NCBI GenBank assembly: GCA_031271075.1
Contig: JAISWN010000183.1
Coordinates: 1-5,378 of the forward strand
DNA length: 5,378 nt
Source of the DNA: Treponema sp.
Lineage (GTDB): Bacteria > Spirochaetota > Spirochaetia > Treponematales > Breznakiellaceae
Reading direction: 5' to 3'
In this document: positions 1 through 4,371 of the stretch, one piece after another
Position numbering within the stretch: the stretch's first letter is position 1
How the letters are laid out: the number at the start of each line of letters is the position of its first letter
Translations under genes and position numbers: made by a program
The notes under the pieces: model-generated
What the model saw: only the letters and a program-made list of their open reading frames with translations
Told to the model about the DNA's origin: nothing
The model's database searches: none

Positions 1-91
1 AGGTCTCCCTCGTGTCATAGTGTGCCTCTCGTTCATAGAGCAATCGCCTCCAATAGCAAGATCACCCTACTATATCACACCGCCTTAATTA

Positions 92-120
92 CTGCAAGTT
101 TGTTCGCTCATCAGTATAAT
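92..120 (+). promoter_or_regulatory. possible sigma70 promoter
   Basis: A perfect TATAAT hexamer at 115-120 lies 17 bases after CTGCAA (92-97), which matches the TTGACA -35 box at only three of six positions. The predicted start of transcription is near 127, ahead of the ATG at 191. It lies inside a stretch that also reads as a signal-peptide-like sequence in the frame of the following ORF, so promoter and coding interpretations compete. Weak, sequence-only call. Confidence 0.25.
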
Positions 121-190
121 TGTCAGTAGCAGCGCGGGTACGGCAGCCCAGGTAAGCCGCGCCGAGATAGAGGCGCATATCAAAGGATTT

Positions 191-592
191 ATGCGCGACA
201 GCATACGTTCCGCGTTGATTACCGAGATGAGCAAAAACAATCGAGGTTTTGTCCCGATAGAGACTTTTAACGAATGGAAAAGCAAAGGCTACGGCGACTT
301 CATAGGTACGGCGACAGATGTGTTAGTAGCGTTCTTTGAAAATCCGACGCAAAGAAATTACGAAACGGTGCGTGGAATGATGGCGCGGCAGGCTTATTTG
401 TATGGACAGGGTGATGTTTTGGCGTCATATGCGAGCGCTGTTGCATTAATGCACGCTATTAAATATATAAATTTAGATTTGGGAAATAAAATTGATGGAG
501 AGATTGCTTCTCCAAGTCGATCCGCCGCTTTTGCCAAAGTACCCAATGACCAGCGTCTGAATGTATTTTCTATCCCCTACAACAGGAGGTAG
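191..592 (+). CDS. hypothetical protein, 133 aa, possibly 5'-truncated
   Basis: I do not recognise this protein. From the ATG at 191 it gives 133 residues, beginning MRDSIRSALI and ending FSIPYNRR. It is mixed charged and hydrophobic with probable helices around residues 40-95; FFENPT at residues 49-54 and MARQAYLYGQGD at 64-75 are its most distinctive stretches. The ATG has AAAGGA only three bases upstream, a poor spacing. The same frame is open upstream to the stop at 86-88, and that extension reads LISIIVSSSAGTAAQ, like a signal peptide with an AxA-type cleavage site. No ATG, GTG or TTG exists in the extension, only CTG at 92. The true start may therefore be non-standard, or the 5' end may have been lost by frameshift or rearrangement. 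Its third codon positions are richer in A and T than in the genes after 1573, which suggests acquired DNA. A possible terminator follows at 608-643. Confidence 0.5.
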   Translation: MRDSIRSALITEMSKNNRGFVPIETFNEWKSKGYGDFIGTATDVLVAFFENPTQRNYETVRGMMARQAYLYGQGDVLASYASAVALMHAIKYINLDLGNKIDGEIASPSRSAAFAKVPNDQRLNVFSIPYNRR

Positions 593-595
593 AGG

Positions 596-719
596 GGTGA
601 ACGCAGGGGTGTCTTCGCCACACAAGCGTGGCGGTCACCTTTTCGGGGCTGCAAGTTAGAACCCTGGGGCTGCGGCTTGGATTGACGGCGCGGTAAGCCG
701 GAGGTGAACGCAGGGGGTG
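596..719 (+). repeat. direct repeat pair GGTGAACGCAGGGG
   Basis: GGTGAACGCAGGGGTG at 596-611 recurs as GGTGAACGCAGGGGGTG at 703-719, with one extra G, and each copy is followed by a TCGCC element. Each copy is preceded by purine-rich, Shine-Dalgarno-like sequence (AGGAGG at 584-589; GGAGG at 700-704, overlapping the motif), so its GTG could serve as a start codon. The first would encode MNAGVSSPHKRGGHLFGAAS before a TAG at 657. The frames are very short, and I regard them as repeated non-coding DNA or gene debris. Confidence 0.5.
608..643 (+). terminator. possible rho-independent terminator
   Basis: A six-base-pair stem CGCCAC (616-621) with GTGGCG (628-633) closes a six-base loop. An outer GGTG (608-611) with CACC (636-639) extends it across a small internal loop, and TTTT follows at 640-643. 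It sits 16 bases after the stop codon of the ORF ending at 592, where a terminator is expected. The T run is short and the outer stem imperfect, so it could instead be part of the repeat motif found here. Confidence 0.35.
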
Positions 720-735
720 CCAGTCGCCAAATTTC
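716..735 (+). repeat. 20-base repeat, copy 1
   Basis: GGTGCCAGTCGCCAAATTTC matches 17 of 20 positions of the copy at 1471-1490. Both copies lie shortly after a CGCGGTA motif (689-695 and 1452-1458). In the downstream case that motif contains the stop codon of the coiled-coil gene. The pair brackets the overlapping coiled-coil module. Confidence 0.6.
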
Positions 736-831
736 GTAGTGTCCTATGGGCCGGACTACGCTACATAGAGCGGGGAACGGTACCGGTTTACCAGGATGCA
801 GGCCAATGACGTTGAATACTAATCCACGCTC

Positions 832-905
832 CACTCCTCACTCAAAGTACAAGCAGCGCCGCCGTCCGCAAATTCACTCCTCACTCCTCACTCCCTCCCT
901 CACTC
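832..905 (+). repeat. pyrimidine-rich CACTCC repeats
   Basis: CACTCCTCACTC occurs at 832-843. A longer run of imperfect CACTCCT units occupies 875-905, ending six bases before the AGGAG of the next genes. The strand is almost pure C and T with periodic A. It is a simple-sequence tract that could vary in unit number by slippage; its function is unknown. Confidence 0.6.
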
Positions 906-910
906 AAAAA

Positions 911-915
911 AGGAG
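911..915 (+). promoter_or_regulatory. ribosome binding site shared by two starts
   Basis: AGGAG lies six bases before a TTG at 922 and ten bases before an ATG at 926. The two start codons are in different frames and each opens a long, protein-like frame. One site could therefore serve both overlapping genes, with the distance and codon type setting the ratio. Confidence 0.55.
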
Positions 916-1160
916 AAAATCTTGCATGAAAAAACCATCCGCCCCTTTCATCTTCCCCGTGGTGTGTATCTTCTTCTCGCTTTCGCCACCGGCTGCCTGG
1001 TCACAGGACTTTACTTCTCTCGACAGGGATCTGGCAGAATTAGAGAACTTGATACAAGATACGCTGGTGAACTCCGAGGTGCAACTGAAACAATTGGAAG
1101 ACTTACAGAGGAACTTGAACGAGAGCGAAACCTTACTGAAGAACTACGAGAACATAATAG

Positions 1161-1195
1161 ACTTGTTTGAGAACCCGGTTGGTTCTCGAACAAGT
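1161..1195 (+). repeat. hairpin 1 of the element
   Basis: The 15-base arms at 1161-1175 and 1181-1195 surround a five-base loop CGGTT. All positions pair except 1168 (T) opposite 1188 (G), a wobble in RNA. The T creates the TGA stop of the frame starting at 922; a C there would make the arms perfect and turn the codon into CGA. Confidence 0.85.
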
Positions 1196-1198
1196 CCT

Positions 1199-1219
1199 GC
1201 AAAATGCCCTGCATTTTGC
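1199..1219 (+). repeat. hairpin 2 of the element
   Basis: GCAAAATGC (1199-1207) and GCATTTTGC (1211-1219) are perfect nine-base arms around the three-base loop CCT. Confidence 0.85.
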
Positions 1220-1234
1220 TGCTTTCAGCGGAAT

Positions 1235-1262
1235 TTGTTCGGAAACTGAAGTTTCCGAACAA
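1235..1262 (+). repeat. hairpin 3 of the element
   Basis: TTGTTCGGAAACT (1235-1247) and AGTTTCCGAACAA (1250-1262) are perfect 13-base arms separated only by GA, a nearly complete 28-base palindrome. Its centre contains the TGA (1247-1249) that stops the frame starting at 926. Confidence 0.85.
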
Positions 1263-1470
1263 CTCTAATAGCCGAGCGGGAGAACTTGTTGAGGGACTTA
1301 CAGACACGGCTGTCCGAAATGTCCGAAATTTACAAGATGCAATCGGACTTATCCCGGAAATACGAAAGAAAATCAAAGTTCTGGCGGACCTTTACGCTGA
1401 TAGCGATCCCCTCGGCGGCGCTCCTTAGCGGTGGGCTGGTGTGGGCCGTAACGCGGTAGGGTAACGAAAA

Positions 1471-1490
1471 GGTGTCAGCCGCCGAATTTC
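1471..1490 (+). repeat. 20-base repeat, copy 2
   Basis: GGTGTCAGCCGCCGAATTTC follows 11 bases after the stop codon of the coiled-coil gene and matches copy 1 (716-735) at 17 of 20 positions. It runs into a seven-base-pair hairpin GAATTTC/GGAATTC (1484-1500, loop CCA) that has no T run, so I do not call it a terminator. Confidence 0.6.
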
Positions 1491-1572
1491 CCAGGAATTC
1501 TCAGTTTCAACAAAATCCAGGAAAAAAACCCAGGGCCGGGCGATATGAGTGAAATTCAGGCTTACTATAAAA

Positions 1573-2589
1573 TTAACCACGGACAGGCGAGTTAAAACAC
1601 CGGATCTTGTGGCCTGCCTCCAGCTCCCCCATTTCCGGGTGTTCGGCGAAACAGCGTTCCCGGGCATCCGTACAGCGGGGGGCGAAGGGGCAGCCCGGGG
1701 AAGGAGCTGATGCATCGGCGGGGGCAGCCCGGTTCCCCGGCCCGCTTCCCGTTCCGGCAAATGTCCCGGCCCCGGAAGCTCCGGCTCCCAGCAGGGAGAT
1801 CCCCGCGCCGCTTACCGAGGAGAAGAGGAGCCTTGTGTAGGGATGCCGGGCGTTCCGGTAGAGTTCCGCCGCCGGGGCCTCCTCCATCAGTTCGCCCCGG
1901 TACATCACCCCAATCCGGTCGCAGAAGTAGCAGGCTACCCGCAGATCGTGGGCGATGAAGAGAAAGGAGATGCCCCGCTTCTCCCGGATATCCAGAAGCA
2001 GGTTGAGAATCTGCCCCTGGATAGACACATCCAGGGCGCTTACCACTTCATCGCAGATAAGAAGTTCCGGCTTGAGGAGCAGCCCTCGGGCTATGGAGAC
2101 CCGCTGCCGCTGGCCGCCCGAGAACTCGGAAGGCCGCCGTTCCAGGTCTTCCCGGGAAAGCCCCACCTCCTCAAGGATGTCCCCCGCCTCTCTGCGGGCG
2201 GCTTTTTCACCCGGAAAACGGGAGGAGTAGCGGTAACCCGAGACCAGCACGTCATAGACGCTCATCCGGGGGTTCAGGGAACGGGCAGGGTCCTGGAAAA
2301 TGTACTTTATCTTTTCCCGGTACACCTTGAGGGCGTTTCCGGAAAGGCCGCCCACATCCGTGCCGTCCCGGTAACGGACACTGCCGCCGTCCCTTTCATA
2401 CATCCGCACCAGAAGCCGGGCGGTGGTAGTCTTGCCGCAGCCCGATTCCCCCACCAGTCCGTAGGATTCGTTCTCGCCGATGGAAAAGGAAATCCCGTTT
2501 ACCGCGTACACAAAGCGGCCGAAGCGGGCAAAGAAACCGGCTTCCAGGTTGAAACGCTTGCTCAAATTTTCTACGCTCATTACGGGCAT
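1573..2589 (-). CDS. oligopeptide/dipeptide ABC transporter ATPase (OppF/DppF type)
   Basis: This cytoplasmic ATPase would power uptake of peptides or related solutes through an Opp/Dpp-type permease. From the ATG at 2589 it has 338 residues. Motifs in order: Walker A GESGCGKT (47-54), Q-loop IFQDP (97-101), signature SGGQRQ (157-162), Walker B LLICDE (176-181), D-loop SALD (184-187) and switch histidine H214. The C-terminal oligopeptide-type tail is present: HPYT (249-252), CPFAPRC (300-306), C313 and C331. In this family four such cysteines can hold an iron-sulfur cluster. The stretch 258-298 is a Gly/Ala-rich linker. The residue after the catalytic glutamate is Val (DEVVSALD) where the family usually has Pro. 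I chose the ATG at 2589 because a G-rich Shine-Dalgarno (AAGGGGGG) precedes it. The frame extends upstream to 2673 but only through repeats. No permease, binding protein or OppD partner lies in the window. Confidence 0.93.
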   Translation of the reverse strand: MPVMSVENLSKRFNLEAGFFARFGRFVYAVNGISFSIGENESYGLVGESGCGKTTTARLLVRMYERDGGSVRYRDGTDVGGLSGNALKVYREKIKYIFQDPARSLNPRMSVYDVLVSGYRYSSRFPGEKAARREAGDILEEVGLSREDLERRPSEFSGGQRQRVSIARGLLLKPELLICDEVVSALDVSIQGQILNLLLDIREKRGISFLFIAHDLRVACYFCDRIGVMYRGELMEEAPAAELYRNARHPYTRLLFSSVSGAGISLLGAGASGAGTFAGTGSGPGNRAAPADASAPSPGCPFAPRCTDARERCFAEHPEMGELEAGHKIRCFNSPVRG

Positions 2590-2613
2590 GGAACCCCCCT
2601 TGAAGGGCCTTTT

Positions 2614-2650
2614 GATACAAGGGCCGATACAAGGCTCTTTCGATACAAGG
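2614..2650 (-). repeat. three GATACAAGG repeats before the ABC gene
   Basis: GATACAAGG (CCTTGTATC on the coding strand) occurs at 2614-2622, 2626-2634 and 2642-2650, 25-64 bases upstream of the ABC ATPase start. The copies sit within AAGGGCC-type sequence that can also pair with itself. They could be operator sites or RNA structure in the leader. A related GATACAGGG occurs at 4326-4334 in the divergent promoter region. Confidence 0.6.
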
Positions 2651-2693
2651 CCCTTTTGATGCCAGTGTAACACGGGAAGGGGGCTTTATCCAC

Positions 2694-4289
2694 CTAATCC
2701 CCAATCCCAATTTCCTTAAAGACCCGCAGATACCCGCCTTCGGCGGCGCGGTACAGGGCCTCCGCCCGCAGGATCCCCTTAAAATCGCCGGACAGGTATA
2801 TCTCCATGTTCAGGGGATTGGGGGGATCTTCGCCCAGGAAAAATTCGGCGCTGCCGCCCTTGTCGCCGAGGGCGAAGGGAACCGGGGCGGAGTGGATAAG
2901 GATTGGGGGGCCTGAGCTTGAGAGGGAGACATCGAAACGCAGGGGGGCTTCCCCGGAATGGAGGGAAAGATCGATGATCCGCAGGCCCAAAAGCTCCCGG
3001 CCTTGGATCTCCGCGCCGAAGCCTCCCCCTTCGCCGGATTCCCGGAGAAGGCCGGGTTCCGGGGCCGCCAGTTCCCGTACCGGAGGGAGATCCGCTGCCG
3101 GGACCTCCCGCTGCCGGAAGAAAAAAAGGCCCACCCAGAGGATGTAGGCTATGGCCAGGAAGGTTCCGGCAAAGAGGGGGACGGGCTTGTGGAGTATGCC
3201 GGCGGGAAGAACGAACAGAAAGGCCGCCGCCCAGAGGGGAATAAAACTAATGTCCAGAAAACCCGACACGAGAATGCCCGCGCCGATGAGTGCGATAATA
3301 ATTAGGCTTGAAAGTTTTACGCCCGAAGATCTCCGTTTGTTCCGGAAGATCAGCAGAAGCAGCAGGGATACCGCGCTGCCTGAAAGAAAGAAAACGGCGA
3401 TGGCGTATTCGGAGAGGAAAACCGTTGCCGGGGGGAACTGGATCATCGCGTAATGCCGGTCCCGCTCGCCGCCTGTGTCCAGGGTTTCAACGTAACGGTA
3501 GAGGAATTCCCCCAGGTTTTCCCCGCTAAGGGCGGGAGAGGGGAGGGCGCCGTGAACCGCCGAAACATAAAGCGCGTCGGCGTCTTCCTGAAAGATCCTC
3601 CGCAGGGCCGGGGGGCCTTTGAGGAGGCGGAGCTTGTAGAGTCCGTTGAAAGGGGCGGCAAAAGACCAGGGGATGGAAAGCTCCTTGCAGAGGCCGGGGA
3701 TCCGGCGGATAATGCCCAGGGAAGCGATCCTCCCCGCCGTGCCGTGGCTAATCTCCAGGCCCTCCGGACCCTCCCGGCTCCCGGTATCCAGGTACCACAG
3801 GACCGTGCGCTCCGTATCTTCCAGGAGGCCGAGGAGATCCTCAAGACCCCGGCGCGGGCGCTTCACCATTTCCGGGGGCAGGGCTGTCCCCTGGTCGCCC
3901 AGAAAGGCCACTATAACTTCCGGCTGCGCCGCGCGGCCTTCCCCGTTTATTTTGTCGATGAAGGAAAGGGCGGCGGCGAAACGGAGGGGCAGTTCTTCCG
4001 CCTCCTCCCCGCCGGCGGGAAGTTCCCCCCAGCCGGTAAGGGGAACGGCCAGGACAAAAAGTGCCGCTTCCTCCGCCCCTTCCGAGCCCCGGTTCTGCCG
4101 GCCCGGCCGGATCAGCAGGGAGGAACCGAAACCGCCGTATTCGGCCAGCAGGGGACGTTCCTCCCAGAGGATCTTCCGCTCCCGAAAGGCGGCTTTCAGG
4201 GCTTCCCGCCTTTCCCTTTCCCCGCAGAAGAGAGGCATGGCCTGGAGGAGAAAAAACAGCGCCAGGAGGAGGTGAAGGGAAGCCTTCAT
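2694..4289 (-). CDS. exported four-TM membrane protein of unknown function
   Basis: I do not recognise this 531-residue protein. Residues 1-22 form a signal peptide or first membrane segment (MKASLHLLLALFFLLQAMPL). A large domain follows to about 290, then four hydrophobic segments near 293-315, 327-345, 348-364 and 371-391, and a soluble C-terminal domain (392-531) rich in predicted beta strand. The first domain has alternating strands and helices (ALFVLAVPLTG at 76-86, PLRFAAALSFIDKI at 101-114, EVIVAFLGDQG at 124-134, VLWYLDTGS at 163-171). This loosely recalls M28 metallopeptidase or GPI-transamidase GAA1 architecture, but I see no metal-binding set, so any such domain would be inactive. 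The start is ATG 4289; GTG at 4292 directly before it is an alternative, and GGGGA at 4303-4307 is the only weak Shine-Dalgarno. It is divergent from the lipoprotein gene at 4372 and about 100 bases upstream of the ABC ATPase gene on the same strand. Confidence 0.85.
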   Translation of the reverse strand: MKASLHLLLALFFLLQAMPLFCGERERREALKAAFRERKILWEERPLLAEYGGFGSSLLIRPGRQNRGSEGAEEAALFVLAVPLTGWGELPAGGEEAEELPLRFAAALSFIDKINGEGRAAQPEVIVAFLGDQGTALPPEMVKRPRRGLEDLLGLLEDTERTVLWYLDTGSREGPEGLEISHGTAGRIASLGIIRRIPGLCKELSIPWSFAAPFNGLYKLRLLKGPPALRRIFQEDADALYVSAVHGALPSPALSGENLGEFLYRYVETLDTGGERDRHYAMIQFPPATVFLSEYAIAVFFLSGSAVSLLLLLIFRNKRRSSGVKLSSLIIIALIGAGILVSGFLDISFIPLWAAAFLFVLPAGILHKPVPLFAGTFLAIAYILWVGLFFFRQREVPAADLPPVRELAAPEPGLLRESGEGGGFGAEIQGRELLGLRIIDLSLHSGEAPLRFDVSLSSSGPPILIHSAPVPFALGDKGGSAEFFLGEDPPNPLNMEIYLSGDFKGILRAEALYRAAEGGYLRVFKEIGIGD

Positions 4290-4295
4290 CACTCA

Positions 4296-4324
4296 ACCAT
4301 AGTCCCCGTTTAAGGCAAGGTCAA
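4296..4324 (-). promoter_or_regulatory. promoter of the minus-strand membrane protein gene
   Basis: On the minus strand TTGACC (4324-4319) lies 17 bases before TATGGT (4301-4296). The -35 matches at five of six positions and the -10 at four of six. Transcription would start near 4290-4288, on the ATG at 4289, so the message could be leaderless. Confidence 0.45.
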
Positions 4325-4335
4325 TGATACAGGGA

Positions 4336-4365
4336 TTGCAAGAGCCTTAAAGCGGCGATTATATT
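4336..4365 (+). promoter_or_regulatory. promoter of the lipoprotein-trmB pair
   Basis: TTGCAA (4336-4341) and TATATT (4360-4365) are separated by 18 bases, or TTATAT (4359-4364) by 17. The predicted start, six to eight bases after the -10, is 4372-4374, on the GTG start codon. No Shine-Dalgarno precedes that GTG. Confidence 0.5.
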
Positions 4366-4371
4366 CTAAGT

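Larger units (their letters stand above)
593..921. other. gene-poor stretch with repeats
   Basis: No convincing protein gene is visible here. It holds a repeated GGTGAACGCAGGGG motif (596 and 703), a hairpin with a short T run (608-643), a copy of a 20-base motif that recurs at 1471, and pyrimidine-rich CACTCC repeats (832-905) just before the ribosome binding site at 911. A short frame ending CTG ACG.. GCG CGG TAA (stop 694-696) resembles the C-terminal end of the gene at 926-1459 and may be debris of a related copy. Long frames crossing this stretch on either strand lack coding character. Confidence 0.5.
1161..1265 (+). mobile_element. MITE-like element of three hairpins, 105 bp
   Basis: The element has no gene of its own and consists almost wholly of three adjacent inverted repeats (1161-1195, 1199-1219, 1235-1262). 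The outer ends are themselves related. Reading inward, the left end starts (G)ACTTGTTTGAGAAC and the right end, on the opposite strand, starts GAGTTGTTCGGAAAC, with 11 of 15 positions equal (12 if the T at 1168 was once C). TAATAG flanks it on both sides. It sits inside a pair of overlapping coiled-coil genes and interrupts both. Its length plus the duplicated target is a multiple of three, so downstream frames are kept. This recalls Rickettsia palindromic elements, which insert in frame into genes. A transposase elsewhere in the genome would have to move it. Confidence 0.7.
1155..1271 (+). repeat. TAATAG flanking repeat (target-site duplication)
   Basis: TAATAG occurs at 1155-1160 directly before the palindromic element and again at 1266-1271 directly after it. 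Deleting the element plus one copy (111 bp, 37 codons) rejoins two overlapping coding frames without a shift. This fits a 6-bp duplication made on insertion. Confidence 0.7.
922..1428 (+). pseudogene. interrupted membrane-anchored coiled-coil protein (frame A)
   Basis: This frame starts at TTG 922, six bases after AGGAG, and reads to an in-frame TGA at 1168-1170. It resumes in the same frame to the stop before 1429. The N-terminus (MHEKTIRPFHLPRG) is followed by a hydrophobic segment VYLLLAFATGCLVTGLYFS, a signal anchor or, less likely, a lipoprotein signal ending at the Cys of ATGC. A long charged heptad-like region follows (RYAGELRGATETIGRLTEEL onward). After the interruption the helix continues as RAGELVEGLTDTAVRNVRNL and ends KVLADLYADSDPLGGAP. 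Removing 111 bp at 1161-1271 rejoins LREHN to SRAGELVEGL and gives about 131 residues. The stop at 1168 differs by one C-to-T change from the Arg codon expected in a perfect hairpin arm, so the inserted frame may once have been open. The fold is like an inner-membrane spanin (Rz): one N-terminal anchor and a periplasmic coiled coil. That role is inference. It overlaps almost entirely with the gene at 926. Confidence 0.6.
926..1459 (+). pseudogene. interrupted exported coiled-coil protein with C-terminal TM (frame B)
   Basis: The ATG at 926 is ten bases after AGGAG, in the +1 frame relative to the gene starting at 922. Residues 1-26 form a signal peptide (MKKPSAPFIFPVVCIFFSLS, then PPAAWS before QDF). 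A leucine-rich coiled coil follows (LDRDLAELENLIQDTLVNSE, then LKQLEDLQRNLNESETLLKN). The frame then enters the palindromic element and stops at TGA 1247-1249, in the turn of its third hairpin. Past the element the frame resumes as AERENLLRDLQTRLSEMSEI, ends in a transmembrane segment (TFTLIAIPSAALLSGGLVWA) and stops at TAG 1457-1459. Excising 111 bp gives a continuous protein of about 140 residues. The signal peptide plus C-terminal TM around a coiled coil resembles a unimolecular spanin in topology but lacks a clear lipobox. I recall similar proteins from treponeme genomes but cannot verify this here. As it stands the gene yields only a truncated product. Confidence 0.65.

Noticed and set aside
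191..592. Assignment to TraF-like conjugative pilus assembly proteins
   Set aside because: The FFENPT...MARQAYLYG stretch resembles the family only vaguely, and no thioredoxin-like domain or transfer genes are present.
577..834. Minus-strand frame of 85 codons
   Set aside because: It crosses the repeats, starts without a ribosome site, and has a Pro/Arg-rich composition typical of shadow frames in GC-rich DNA.
746..925. Upstream extension of the frame-B gene to an ATG at 746
   Set aside because: The extension would bury the signal peptide 60 residues inside the protein, and its sequence (TPHSKYKQRRRPQ) comes from the simple repeats; the ATG at 926 has the ribosome site.
1155..1271. CRISPR array or attachment site
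   Set aside because: The three hairpins differ from each other and there are no regular spacers; the flanking repeat is only six bases and fits a transposition duplication better.
1011..1376. Long minus-strand open frame through the palindromic element
   Set aside because: It is antisense to two protein-like frames, and its openness follows from the hairpin arms; it has no Shine-Dalgarno or recognisable domain.
1524..1540. CCC/GGG mini-stem followed by seven T on the minus strand, as a terminator after the ABC gene
   Set aside because: The stem is only about three base pairs and lies more than 30 bases past the stop codon; the T run alone is not enough.
1843..2670. Plus-strand frame of 275 codons
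   Set aside because: It is fully antisense to the ABC ATPase, whose motifs are unambiguous.
2590..2673. Upstream start of the ABC ATPase at 2673
   Set aside because: The added 28 residues are translated GATACAAGG repeats, and the conserved domain begins right after the ATG at 2589, which has its own Shine-Dalgarno.
3453..4313. Plus-strand frame of 286 codons
   Set aside because: It is antisense to the four-TM protein and has no signal, domain or ribosome site of its own.
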